Shown here: positions 8,359 to 16,544 of the stretch, one piece after another
Numbering within the stretch: the stretch's first letter is position 1
How the letters are laid out: each line of letters starts with the position of its first letter
DNA from: Cellulosimicrobium protaetiae
Lineage (GTDB): Bacteria > Actinomycetota > Actinomycetes > Actinomycetales > Cellulomonadaceae
Assembly: GCF_009708005.2 (NCBI RefSeq)
Contig: NZ_CP052757.1
Span: forward strand, 1 to 64,000
Length of the DNA: 64,000 bases
Direction of reading: 5' to 3'
The notes under the pieces: model-generated
The model's database searches: none
Told to the model about the DNA's origin: nothing
Seen by the model: the letters and a program-made list of their open reading frames with translations, nothing else
Made by a program: the position numbers and the translations under genes

Positions 8359-9792
8359 TCATGTCGCGGGCACCAGCGACGCGACCCACCGCCGGGACCG
8401 CACGCGGCGCGCCGCGACGACGATCCGGAATGCCTCCTCCAGCAGCAGGAGCGCGAACACGTGCACGGGCTCGGCACCCACGACGAACCGCAGGAGCACG
8501 GCGAGCGGGAGAAGCAGGACCCACTGCGCCACGACGTCCAGGAGGAGGCAGAACCGTGCCTCGCCGCCCGACCGCAGGACGCCCATGACGAGCGTCATCG
8601 CGACGCTCTTGAGCACGAATCCGACGACCATGACGTCGAACAGGTCGCCGGTGAGCTCCCGGCTCTCCGGGGAGACCCCCGGGAAGAGGCCCAGGACCGG
8701 GCGTTCGAGCAGCCACACCACGAGCCCCGTCACGGCTCCCGCGACGGCGCTCACGACGACCAGCGACCTGGCGAGCGCGTACGCCTCGTCGAACGCACCG
8801 GCCCCGAGCCGAGCACCGAGCAGGACCGCCGTCCCGTTGGCGAGCCCCACGGAGAACGCGAGCGAGAGCGACTCGACGGGCGAGAGGATCGCGAGCGCCG
8901 TCGCGCTGTGGACCCCCATGCCTCCGACGACCGCGTAGAACGCGAAGACGCCCAGCGCCCAGAGCGTGCTGTTGACCGCCGCGGGGACCGCGAGCCGAAC
9001 CAGTGCGAGCACGTCGTCGCGCCGGATCCCGGCGAGCTCCGCGCGCGGGAACGTCCCGAGCAGCCGCCGCCCGCAGCGCAGGTGCAGCGCGAGCAGCAGG
9101 GTCTCGACGCACGCGCTGACGAGCGTCCCGTACGCGGCGCCGGTGATGCCGAGCGCGGGGAACCCCCAGAGCCTGGTGATGAGCACCGCGTTGAGGCCGA
9201 CGTTCAGCAGCACCCCGAGCCCCGCGTAGACCATCCCGACCGACGCCCGGCCCATGACGCGGAGCCCGGCGCTGACGGTCGTCGTGTACGCGAGGAGAAC
9301 GTACGTGCCGCTCACGAGTCGCAGGAACCCCGCGCCCCGCTCGACGACCTCCGGCGAGTCCGTCCCGAGCGCCATGACCTCGCGCGGGAAGACGAGGAAC
9401 AGGACGGCGACCAGCACGCCCGCCGCGGTCGACACCACCCAGCCGAGCCACACGGTCCGCCGGAGCGCCGCGTCCCGGTCCGGTCCGTCGCCGCCCCAGA
9501 TCTGCGCCCCGATCTGGGCGGCGCCGACGGACAGCCCGACGACGAACATCGACGCGACGAACATCGCCCGTGCGGCGAGACCGATCGCCGCGACGTCCGC
9601 CTCGGACTGCGACCCGAGCATCGCCGCGTCGACGATCCCCTTGCTGGAGAAGAAGACCGTCTGCGCGGCCATCGGCACGGCGACGCCCAGCACCTGGCGC
9701 AGCGCGACGCCGGAGAGCGCCGGGGCCACCCACCGGACGGGACGCCCGGGCCGCGAGGGCGTCGTCCCGCCCGCGCGACGGTCGTCCGTCAC
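8359..9792 (-). CDS. MATE-family efflux transporter
   Basis: A 477-residue protein with about twelve membrane helices in the two-bundle MATE arrangement. The first bundle begins LRQVLGVAVPMAAQTVFFSSKGIVDAAMLGS, and the second starts at LALVRLAVPAAVNSTLWALGVFAFYAVVGGMG. GTG 9790-9792 overlaps the stop of the upstream acyltransferase (GTGA), so this is the last gene of a three-gene operon. MATE proteins export cationic drugs, lipid-linked sugars or natural products using Na+ or H+. The operon suggests that it exports the product made by the glycosyltransferase and acyltransferase, but this is inference. Confidence 0.85.
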   Translation of the reverse strand: MTDDRRAGGTTPSRPGRPVRWVAPALSGVALRQVLGVAVPMAAQTVFFSSKGIVDAAMLGSQSEADVAAIGLAARAMFVASMFVVGLSVGAAQIGAQIWGGDGPDRDAALRRTVWLGWVVSTAAGVLVAVLFLVFPREVMALGTDSPEVVERGAGFLRLVSGTYVLLAYTTTVSAGLRVMGRASVGMVYAGLGVLLNVGLNAVLITRLWGFPALGITGAAYGTLVSACVETLLLALHLRCGRRLLGTFPRAELAGIRRDDVLALVRLAVPAAVNSTLWALGVFAFYAVVGGMGVHSATALAILSPVESLSLAFSVGLANGTAVLLGARLGAGAFDEAYALARSLVVVSAVAGAVTGLVVWLLERPVLGLFPGVSPESRELTGDLFDVMVVGFVLKSVAMTLVMGVLRSGGEARFCLLLDVVAQWVLLLPLAVLLRFVVGAEPVHVFALLLLEEAFRIVVAARRVRSRRWVASLVPAT

Positions 9793-10439
9793 AGCCGCTT
9801 GACGACGCGCGCCGGGTTGCCGACGACCACGGCGCCGGCGGGGACCGACTCGTAGACGACGCTCTGGGCGCCGACGACGCCCCCCTCGCCGATCTCGACG
9901 CCCTTGAGGATCGTCGCCCCGGTACCGACCCACGCGCCGTCGCCGACGCGCACGGGCGCCGACGTGATCCGGGCGGCCTCGCGCGCCCCGCCCCGGTCGC
10001 GCAGCGGGTGCCCGCTGCTGTCCATGATCGTGACCAGCGGGCCGAACATGACGCCGTCGCCGATCTCCACGTGCTCGTACGCGACGATCGCGACACCCTG
10101 GAGCACCACGTCGTCGCCGACCACGATGCGCCCGGCCTCCCGGTCCGCGACCTTGACCGAGCTGAGCCGCACGGGCTGGCTGTGGAACGCCGGGTTCATG
10201 CTCGACTCGACGTAGCAGCGCGCACCGATCCGGATGGCACCGCGGAAGTCGTCCCGCCGCAGCGCGCGCGGACCGTCCTCGGAGTCGGCGACCTGGGTGA
10301 ACGCGACGCGCGGGACACCGACGAAGCTCGTGCCCTCCCCGACCTCGACCCCGTGCGCCCTCAGGGCCCCGCCGACCGACTCCCCGAGCAGCGGCCAGTC
10401 CGGCCGGCACGGGTACTCGTTGTCGTACAGCGTCGTCAT
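9789..10439 (-). CDS. Left-handed beta-helix acyltransferase (hexapeptide-repeat, XAT/LacA type)
   Basis: A 216-residue protein. The C-terminal two thirds show hexapeptide repeats (IRIGARCYVESSM; IVVGDDVVLQGV; VEIGDGVMFGPLVTI; VRVGDGAWVGTGATILKGVEIGEGGVVGAQSVV) and the typical ending GNPARVVKRL. The family moves acetyl or other acyl groups from acyl-CoA to hydroxyls or amines of sugars and antibiotics. The N-terminal 60 residues are specific to this protein. It overlaps its neighbours by 4 nt on both sides (ATGA with the glycosyltransferase, GTGA with MATE), so the three proteins almost certainly act on one product. Confidence 0.85.
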   Translation of the reverse strand: MTTLYDNEYPCRPDWPLLGESVGGALRAHGVEVGEGTSFVGVPRVAFTQVADSEDGPRALRRDDFRGAIRIGARCYVESSMNPAFHSQPVRLSSVKVADREAGRIVVGDDVVLQGVAIVAYEHVEIGDGVMFGPLVTIMDSSGHPLRDRGGAREAARITSAPVRVGDGAWVGTGATILKGVEIGEGGVVGAQSVVYESVPAGAVVVGNPARVVKRL

Positions 10440-11380
10440 CGCGGCCCCGCCTCCTTCCGGGTCTCGCCGGACCGTCCGGCGGCCTCCGTCGCGGGGCTCT
10501 CCCCCTGCGCGCCGTTCCCGGTGAAGATCCGGATGACCTTGTTGAGCGAGTACTTGTCGTCCTGGAGGTCCTTGCCGTAGAAGCTCGTGACCCAGAGCCC
10601 GTACTTCTCGTGAATCCGGTCCGCGGCGTTCGCCGACGACTCGTGCAGGTCGTCGACCTCTTTCTCGTGCGGCCAGTGGAAAGACCGTGCGGCACGTTCC
10701 ATGACGAAGAGGTTGTTGCGCTGGAAGAGGCGCACACCGAGATCGACGTCCTCCCCGCCCCAGCTCGTGAACGACTCGTCGAACATCCCCGCGGCGAGCA
10801 CCTCCTCGCGGTCGGCCGAGGCGTGGCACGTCCAGAAGATGTCGAACGGTGCGGGCCAGCCCGCGATGATCTCTCCGAGCTCCTGGTACTGCTTCTCACG
10901 GACGTCGAGCGCGCCGTGCTCGTGGAGGAGGCCGATCGTGGCGTCCACGTCGGGCTGGTCCAGGCCGGCGCCGACGGCGGCGAACGTCGACGCGTCGGAC
11001 TCGAACCCGTAGACGTAGCCGACAACCACGGTCGGGTACGTCGCTCGGCTGTGGATCTCCAGGTGCGTCTCGAGCGTGCGCGACCCGAGGAGCACCCCCG
11101 TGTCGACGTAGACGACATACCTCCCCGACGCGATGGCGGTGCCGACGTTCCGCGCCTTCCCGGCGCGGAAGCCTGCGTCCTCCTGCCAGTAGTACTTGAC
11201 GTCGAGGTCCCCGGCGAACGAGCGCACGACGTCCTCCGCGTCGTCGCTCCCGCCGTCGTCGACGACCACGACCTCGAACCGTCCGGGGTCGAGGGTCTGG
11301 CGACGGAGCGCGTCGAGGGTGCGGCGGAGCAGGGGGGCGCGGTTGTACGTAGGAATGACGACGCTGATCTCGATGGTCAT
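10436..11380 (-). CDS. Family 2 glycosyltransferase with C-terminal galactosyltransferase-like domain
   Basis: A 314-residue cytosolic enzyme. ISVVIPTYNRAPLLRRTL at residues 4-21 and VVVVDDGGSDDAEDVV are the GT-A nucleotide-sugar motifs. RYVVYVDTGVLL stands where the DXD metal motif is expected. The C-terminal motif SWGGEDVDLGVRLFQRNN is that of the glyco_transf_7C acceptor domain. ATG 11378-11380 is chosen because it directly precedes the family's N-terminal strand and has GGAG upstream, although the frame stays open a further 113 codons. It is the first gene of the operon with the acyltransferase and MATE transporter. The donor and acceptor sugars are unknown. Confidence 0.85.
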   Translation of the reverse strand: MTIEISVVIPTYNRAPLLRRTLDALRRQTLDPGRFEVVVVDDGGSDDAEDVVRSFAGDLDVKYYWQEDAGFRAGKARNVGTAIASGRYVVYVDTGVLLGSRTLETHLEIHSRATYPTVVVGYVYGFESDASTFAAVGAGLDQPDVDATIGLLHEHGALDVREKQYQELGEIIAGWPAPFDIFWTCHASADREEVLAAGMFDESFTSWGGEDVDLGVRLFQRNNLFVMERAARSFHWPHEKEVDDLHESSANAADRIHEKYGLWVTSFYGKDLQDDKYSLNKVIRIFTGNGAQGESPATEAAGRSGETRKEAGPR

Positions 11381-11774
11381 GGCGAAATCTCCAGCCCGTG
11401 CGGCGGACGAAACGCGTACATGGCCGGGGTTCTCGCACGTCGCTCGTGGCATGGGGCAGCGACCGAGAATATCGGGATGGGTCTCCCGGGCGCCTTGTGC
11501 GTTCAACGACCCGACCAGCCCATCCTTGGGTGGGGCAGGACGAACATACCCGGACGAACGCGGCGGACGCCAGCGCGTCCGATGTTTGCGAAACGGCCCG
11601 TGAAATGCGATGGAAGTGCATTGTTCGGGGTACGCCGAAAAAGGGCCTGAATTCCCCTGGGAACGACGGCACGCAGAGGTGAGGCTGCCGATGGCGTCGT
11701 TCGAAAGGGAGACTAACAAAGTGCCGGAGGGGTGGCGAGGGCCGTCCGTGGACTCGTCGGCCCCGGTGCTCAGA
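11381..11774. other. Intergenic region before the glycosyltransferase operon
   Basis: About 390 bp of visibly lower GC than the genes on either side, between the divergent glycosyltransferase operon and the 11819 hydrolase. No convincing gene is seen. The glycosyltransferase frame stays open through most of it, but its codon use is random there and it has no domain. It probably holds the promoter and an untranslated leader of the glycosyltransferase operon. A clear -35/-10 pair could not be picked with confidence. Confidence 0.4.
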
Positions 11775-11798
11775 TCGGTGACAGGCAGCTGTCACCGA
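11775..11798. promoter_or_regulatory. Perfect inverted repeat upstream of the 11819 hydrolase gene
   Basis: TCGGTGACAG (11775-11784), spacer GCAG, and the exact complement CTGTCACCGA (11789-11798) form a perfect 10-bp inverted repeat ending 20 bp before the start codon of the hydrolase. This position and symmetry suit a repressor operator. No regulator gene lies directly beside it, so the binding protein is unknown. Confidence 0.55.
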
Positions 11799-11818
11799 CG
11801 TGCTGCGACGGTGGGTCC

Positions 11819-12556
11819 ATGAACAGCCACGACACCTCGGCACAGCCCCTGCACGTCGTCCTCGTCCCGGGATTCTGGCTCGGCGCCTGGGCGTGGGACG
11901 ACGTCGTCCCCCACCTCGAGGCCGCCGGCCTCGTCCCGCACGCCGTGACCCTCCCTGGCATGGACCCCGCCTCCACGACGCAGGACCGTGCGCACGTGAC
12001 GCGCGACGACCACGTCGACGCGGTCGCGCAACTCGTCGACGGTCTCGACGGACAGGTCGTGCTCGTGGGGCACAGCGGCGGCGGGCCGGTCGTGCAGCAG
12101 GTCGCGGACCGCGACCCGGCGCGCATCGAGCGGATCGTCTACGTGGACACCGGCCCCCTCGTCGACGGCGCCGCCCTCTCCCCCGACCTCCCGGCGGACG
12201 CCGCGGAGGTCCCGCTGCCCGGCTGGGACGTGCTGGGGGAGGACGGGTCCAGCCTCGACGGCCTGGACGACGCGGCGCTCGCGCGGTTCCGCGAGCGCGC
12301 GGTCCCGACCCCGGGGTCGGTGGCCCGGGGACCGGTGCACGTGTCGAACCCGGAACGCCTGCGCGTCCCGACGACCGCGATCTGCTCGTCGATCCCGTCG
12401 GCGGTGCTCGCCGAGCTCGCGAACCCCGGACCGCCCCTGCACACCGAGCTCGGCGAGCTCACGGACCTCACGTACGTCGACCTCCCGACCGGGCACTGGC
12501 CGATGTTCTCGCGGCCGCGAGACCTCGCCGCGGCCGTCGTCGACGCCGTCTCCTGA
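11819..12556 (+). CDS. Alpha/beta hydrolase
   Basis: A 245-residue hydrolase starting at ATG 11819. VVLVPGFWLGAWAWDDVVPHL at 13-33 forms the oxyanion region typical of the EstC/hydroxynitrile-lyase-like group. GHSGGG at 84-89 carries the nucleophile Ser86, and TGHWPMFSRPRDLA near the end holds the catalytic His. The substrate is unknown. It has its own upstream palindrome (11775-11798) and a strong downstream hairpin (12575-12606), so it appears to be a single-gene, separately regulated unit. Confidence 0.85.
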   Translation: MNSHDTSAQPLHVVLVPGFWLGAWAWDDVVPHLEAAGLVPHAVTLPGMDPASTTQDRAHVTRDDHVDAVAQLVDGLDGQVVLVGHSGGGPVVQQVADRDPARIERIVYVDTGPLVDGAALSPDLPADAAEVPLPGWDVLGEDGSSLDGLDDAALARFRERAVPTPGSVARGPVHVSNPERLRVPTTAICSSIPSAVLAELANPGPPLHTELGELTDLTYVDLPTGHWPMFSRPRDLAAAVVDAVS

Positions 12557-12574
12557 CCTGCACGTCCAGGGCTA

Positions 12575-12606
12575 CCGGTCGCGCGGACAGAGCTCCGCGC
12601 GACCGG
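12575..12606. terminator. Strong hairpin terminator after the hydrolase gene
   Basis: A perfect 13-bp stem, CCGGTCGCGCGGA (12575-12587) and its complement at 12594-12606, with the 6-nt loop CAGAGC, lies 18 nt after the hydrolase stop. No U-tract follows, which is usual for terminators in GC-rich actinobacteria. Confidence 0.7.
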
Positions 12607-12725
12607 CATCACACGTTCTCCGGAAGAAAGTCACGGAACTCGCGTCACAGACGGCAACTTGTGCCGTCTTGTCGGGTGGAAGCGGTCATCAGGCCGCCGG
12701 AAGCCCACCGACGACGAGACGGACC

Positions 12726-12932
12726 ATGTACGACACCTTGCCCTCCGCTCCCTCGCGCACCGAGGTGCGCTCCGCCCTCCTGTGGGCGCTCGAGCACGAC
12801 CGCGACGCCCTGCTGGAGCACCGCGAGACCACCCAGCACTGCGCGTGGGCCGCGGCCCGGGGTGCGGCGGACCGCCGACTCGTACGGCGCTGGCGCGCGG
12901 CGTTCGCCCCGATCCCGTCGACGGTCGCCTGA
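12726..12932 (+). CDS. Small hypothetical protein
   Basis: A 68-residue frame starting MYDTLPSAPSRTEVRSALLW. It looks like two or three amphipathic helices, with an Arg-rich end (RRLVRRWRAAF) that could bind nucleic acid or membranes. It has no family motif, no membrane helix and no clear ribosome site. Codon use is GC3-rich like a real gene, which is the main support. It lies between a terminator and another small gene, so it may belong with the latter. Confidence 0.45.
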   Translation: MYDTLPSAPSRTEVRSALLWALEHDRDALLEHRETTQHCAWAAARGAADRRLVRRWRAAFAPIPSTVA

Positions 12933-13047
12933 CACCGGCAGCCCACGAGGCCGACGGGAACCCACGGGCGTCCAGCGCATCCGTCCGCCGGCCCGCGGCC
13001 GAACCCCGGACGAGAGGGCACGCGCGCCCCCTCGGGAGGAGGTCGCC

Positions 13048-13236
13048 ATGTTCGCGTCGCTCACCGCCGGGTCCGGCGGTTCGATCGGGATCTCGGGGCT
13101 CGGGAACGGCATGTCGCAGTGGTTCCTGATCTTCGGGGCCCTCATCATCACCGTGATCCTCGTCGGCTCGATCTACGAGCTCGGCAAGGCCGTGCACGAC
13201 CGGCACGTCCACCAGCGCCGCCCGGTGCACCGCTGA
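13048..13236 (+). CDS. Small single-span membrane protein
   Basis: A 62-residue protein. A Gly/Ser-rich N-terminus is followed by one membrane helix (WFLIFGALIITVILVGSIYEL, about residues 26-46) and a short basic, His-rich tail (HDRHVHQRRPVHR). GGGAGGAGG precedes ATG 13048, a very strong ribosome site. No family was recognised. The ECF sigma factor follows by about 120 bp on the same strand, so a link to that regulon is possible. Confidence 0.6.
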   Translation: MFASLTAGSGGSIGISGLGNGMSQWFLIFGALIITVILVGSIYELGKAVHDRHVHQRRPVHR

Positions 13237-13359
13237 CGCCCGCCCGACCTGCCCGCCGCACCCGGCCTGGTCCACCAGCCGTCCTGACCTCGCGTCCCGC
13301 CCGGCGCCGTCGGACACTGGGAGGAGGACGACGGGATCCGTGAGGCGAAGGTCGGGCAG

Positions 13360-13935
13360 GTGGCACGGTCAGCGGCACGCGTCCCCCGCGTCGAACCGGG
13401 CGCGGGGCGGGACGAGCGCGCGCCCGGCTCACCCGACGACGCCACCCCCGGCCGGGGCCTCGACCTCCCCACGGCCTACGACCGCTGGGCCCCGCTCGTC
13501 CGTGCCGTCGTCGCGCGACGTGTGCGCGACCCGGCCGACACCGACGACGCGACCCAGCTCGTCTTCCTCGCCGCGTGGCGCTCGCGCGACCGGTTCGACC
13601 CCGCCCGCGGCGACGTGCCCGTGTGGCTGCTGGGCATCGCCCGGCACGTCACGTCGGACCTGCTCGCCACCCGTGCGCGCGAGGCCCGACGGCGCGAGGC
13701 GGTCTCCCGGGTGCGGGTCGTCACGGTGGTCCCCGACCCGGCCGACGACGTCGCGGCCCGGCTCGACCTCGACGTCGCCCTGCGCAGCCTGGCACCCGAG
13801 CGCCGTCGGGTGGTCCGCCTCGTGTACGCGCAGGGCCGGACGCACGCGCAGGTCGCCGCCGAGACCGGCCTCCCGCTCGGCACCGTGAAGAGCCACGCCC
13901 GCCGTGGCCTGGCCCAGCTCCGCGCCCACCCCTGA
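13360..13935 (+). CDS. ECF-type RNA polymerase sigma factor
   Basis: A 191-residue sigma-70-family protein with region 2 (YDRWAPLVRAVVARRVRDPADTDDATQLVFLAAWR, then FDPARGDVPVWLLGIARH) and region 4 (LAPERRRVVRLVYAQGRTHAQVAAETGLPLGTVKSHARRGLAQL). GTG 13360 is the likeliest start, but the ribosome site is weak and the first 35 residues may be shorter in reality. No anti-sigma gene follows, because the next gene is convergent, so control is by some other means. It would redirect RNA polymerase to a small regulon in response to an unknown signal. Confidence 0.85.
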   Translation: MARSAARVPRVEPGAGRDERAPGSPDDATPGRGLDLPTAYDRWAPLVRAVVARRVRDPADTDDATQLVFLAAWRSRDRFDPARGDVPVWLLGIARHVTSDLLATRAREARRREAVSRVRVVTVVPDPADDVAARLDLDVALRSLAPERRRVVRLVYAQGRTHAQVAAETGLPLGTVKSHARRGLAQLRAHP

Positions 13936-13956
13936 CCCGCCGCCCCTTCCCGCGCC

Positions 13957-14009
13957 GAGCACGTCATGAGGGTCGCTGTCCGGCGGACAGCGACCCTCAG
14001 GACGTGCTC
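13957..14009. terminator. Long palindrome between convergent genes (copy 1 of a repeated element)
   Basis: Arms at 13957-13982 and 13984-14009 are complementary over 26 bp with a single mismatch, built around GAGCACGTC, TGAGGGTCGCTGTCCG and its complement. It sits between the convergent sigma factor and S9 peptidase genes and can terminate both. The sequence continues into CTCGACGGCAGG and GTCGTGCTCAGC, which are matched, with changes, at the second copy (16455-16509). Confidence 0.7.
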
Positions 14010-14029
14010 GACGGCAGGTGGTGTCGTGC

Positions 14030-16378
14030 TCAGCCGAGGGTTGGCGGCAGTGCGGCGTCGGCCTGGCCCGGCGTGGTGCCGAGCACGTGCTCGGCGAGGA
14101 ACGCGAGCACCACCTGGTACCAGACCTTCGCGTGCTGCGGCTGCAGGATCCAGTGGTTCTCGTCCGGGTAGAACAGGAACCGGTGCACCGTCTCGCCGTC
14201 GGCCCCGGCGGGCAGGCCGGACGACTGGAGGAGCTCGTACCAGAGCCGCAGGCCCTCGCCGATCGGCACGCGGTAGTCCTTGTCGCCGTGGATGACGAGC
14301 ATCGGTGTGACGATGTCGCCCACGAACCGGTGCGGGCTGTTGTCGAGCGCCATCTCGGGCGTCATCTCGCGCGCCCAGTAGTACGCGTGGTCCGTCGTCG
14401 GGCCGAACTGGTCGAGCGCCCACAGGCTCGCGTGCGTGACGATCGCGCGGAACCGGTCCGTGTGGCCCGCGACCCAGTTCGCCATGTACCCGCCGAACGA
14501 GCCACCCATCGCGGCCGTGCGCGTCGCGTCGACCTCGGGGCGACCCTCGACCGCGTCGGTGATGGCCAGCAGGTCCGTGTACGGCGCCTTGCCCCACGCG
14601 CCCCAGCCGCGCTGCACGAAGTCCTGGCCGTACCCCGTCGACAGCGCCGGGTCGGGCAGCAGCACCGCGTACCCGCGCGCGACCATCAGCCACGGGTTCC
14701 AGCGCCAGCTCCACGCGTTCCAGGACCCGAGCGGGCCGCCGTGGATCCACAGGAGCAGCGGGGCCGGGTCGTCGGCCGACGCGCCGTGCGGCAGCGCGAG
14801 CCAGCCGCGCACGCGCACGTCGTCGGAGGCCGCCGTCTCGACGTCGACGAGCGTGCCGGGGAGGTCGGGCGTCGCGACGGGGCCGCGCAGCGGGGTCGCG
14901 GGGACGGGCGTGCGGGCCCCGGCCCCACCCGAGTCGAGGAACGCGCCGAGGTCGATCCGCACCGGGTGCGACGGCTCGAGGTAGCTGGTGCGCAGCGCGT
15001 ACGCCGTGCGGCCGTCGGGCCCGACCTGCACGTCCGTGAACACCGCGTCGTCGCTCGTCACGCGCTCGGCGGTGCCGTTCTCGGTCGTGCCGTCCGGGGA
15101 GAAGGCGACGAGGAAGACCGGCCCGCGGCCGTCGTCGTCGGCCGTGACGAGCAGGCCCGAGCCGTCCGGGAGCCAGCGCAGCGACGTCGGCCAGCGGTCC
15201 CAGTGCGGCACGAGCGTACGCGGGGTCGCGTGGTTCTCGGCGCGCGTCGTCGCGGAGTCGTCGTGACCCGCGCCCGCGCCGGCGGGGCCGTCGGGGGCGT
15301 GCAGCGGCACGACGGCGAGGCTCTCCTCCGGGGCCTGGTGCGGCGTCGAGATGGTCTCGCGCACGAACGCGACCCACGCACCGTCGGGCGAGATGCGGGG
15401 CCGGTGCGCCTCCGCGCTCGGCTCGTCGACGAGCGTGCGGCGCGCGCCCGTCGACGTGTCGACCGCGACGAGCGTGTTGCGCACCTGCGGACCGGGCCCC
15501 GCGACCTGCCACGTCGTGACGAGGGTCGTGCCGTCGGCGGACAGGTCCGCCGAGTGGTCGTGCAGCGCGCGCCCCGGGGCGGCAGCCTGGTCGACGCCGC
15601 GGGTCACGTCACGCAGGTCGAGGAGTCGCGCGTCGCGCTCGTCGGCGGCGTGATGCCCGGCAGTGCCCTGAGGTCCGGCGGCGTGCGGCGCGGGGCTGCC
15701 CGCCTCCGCCCGCGCGTCGGTCGGGGCGGCCGTGGCCGGGAGCGGCCGGGCGGGCTCGTCGACGAGGGTCGTGAGGTCGCCGACGAACCGGTGCGCCTCG
15801 TCCGGGCCGCGGTCGTGGTCCCACTGGCGCACGGGGTACGCGCTGTGCAGGATCGCGGCCACCTTGGCGTCCTTGCGCGCGGACCGGAGCTCGGCGTCGT
15901 GCGCGAGGTCACGCGCGCTCGGCAGCACCGACGCCGCGACCGACACGACGGGCGCGTCCGCCGCCGCGAGCGGACCGCTCACGCCCGCGGGGGCCGTCGC
16001 GACGACGCGCGCCTCGCCGCCGGACGCCGGCAGCAGCCACAGGGCCGCCTTCGGGTCGTCGTCCGACCCGCCGTCGGGGTCGGGCCGGGCGGACGTGAAG
16101 AGCACGTCGCCCGCCCCGGTGAACGTCGCGCTCGACTCGCCCTGGGCGCTGCGCGTGAGCCGACGCGCCGGTTCGTGCCCCGCGGGGTCGACCTCCCACA
16201 GCGCGGTCCGGTACCCGGTCCGCTGCGGGTCGAGCGTCTGGACGGTCGTGACCAGGCGCGCGCCGTCGGGCGAGAGCGCCAGCCCTCCGACGCGCGGGAT
16301 CGCGAGGTACTGGTCGAGGTCGTGGAAGGGGGTCTCGGACGGGTCGGAGGTACCGGGCGTGGCGGCGTCGTTACTCAC
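14030..16378 (-). CDS. S9-family prolyl oligopeptidase-like peptidase
   Basis: A 782-residue protein with no signal peptide. The N-terminal about 500 residues form the beta-propeller gate (repeats such as LALSPDGARLVTTVQ, ISPDGAWVAFVRE, LRWLPDGSGLLVTADD). The C-terminal alpha/beta-hydrolase domain has GGSFGGYMANW at about residues 624-634 (nucleophile Ser), HGDKDYRVP (Asp) and PDENHWI (His), the S9C/acylaminoacyl-peptidase order. Such enzymes cleave short peptides or acylated N-termini. GTG 16376-16378 is the start. The gene is flanked by two copies of a palindromic element and is not in an operon. Confidence 0.88.
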   Translation of the reverse strand: MSNDAATPGTSDPSETPFHDLDQYLAIPRVGGLALSPDGARLVTTVQTLDPQRTGYRTALWEVDPAGHEPARRLTRSAQGESSATFTGAGDVLFTSARPDPDGGSDDDPKAALWLLPASGGEARVVATAPAGVSGPLAAADAPVVSVAASVLPSARDLAHDAELRSARKDAKVAAILHSAYPVRQWDHDRGPDEAHRFVGDLTTLVDEPARPLPATAAPTDARAEAGSPAPHAAGPQGTAGHHAADERDARLLDLRDVTRGVDQAAAPGRALHDHSADLSADGTTLVTTWQVAGPGPQVRNTLVAVDTSTGARRTLVDEPSAEAHRPRISPDGAWVAFVRETISTPHQAPEESLAVVPLHAPDGPAGAGAGHDDSATTRAENHATPRTLVPHWDRWPTSLRWLPDGSGLLVTADDDGRGPVFLVAFSPDGTTENGTAERVTSDDAVFTDVQVGPDGRTAYALRTSYLEPSHPVRIDLGAFLDSGGAGARTPVPATPLRGPVATPDLPGTLVDVETAASDDVRVRGWLALPHGASADDPAPLLLWIHGGPLGSWNAWSWRWNPWLMVARGYAVLLPDPALSTGYGQDFVQRGWGAWGKAPYTDLLAITDAVEGRPEVDATRTAAMGGSFGGYMANWVAGHTDRFRAIVTHASLWALDQFGPTTDHAYYWAREMTPEMALDNSPHRFVGDIVTPMLVIHGDKDYRVPIGEGLRLWYELLQSSGLPAGADGETVHRFLFYPDENHWILQPQHAKVWYQVVLAFLAEHVLGTTPGQADAALPPTLG

Positions 16379-16454
16379 CCGTACGTCCTATCACGCGACC
16401 AGCCCGACGTGCCCCGTCCGGGTGCCCGCCTCGCCCACCCCCACCCCCGCTCGC

Positions 16455-16509
16455 CGAACACGACATGAGGGTCGTCATGCGGTCCATAGGAACCCTCATG
16501 TCGTGTTCG
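16455..16509. repeat. Palindromic element, copy 2 (terminator of the CopD/CtaG gene)
   Basis: An 18-bp perfect inverted repeat: CGAACACGACATGAGGGT at 16455-16472 and its complement at 16492-16509, with a 19-nt loop. It lies downstream of the CopD/CtaG gene and upstream of the S9 peptidase gene. The arm and the flank after it (GTGTTCGACAGCGGGCGG, GTCGTGCTCGGC) match copy 1 at 13957-14009 with scattered changes, so the two are diverged copies of one element of about 80 bp. Confidence 0.7.
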
Positions 16510-16544
16510 ACAGCGGGCGGGGTCGTGCTCGGCGGAGGAGGGGG

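Noticed and set aside
11381-11719. N-terminal extension of the glycosyltransferase by 113 codons
   Set aside because: The extension has no codon bias and no domain, and the family begins exactly at ATG 11380, which has its own ribosome site.
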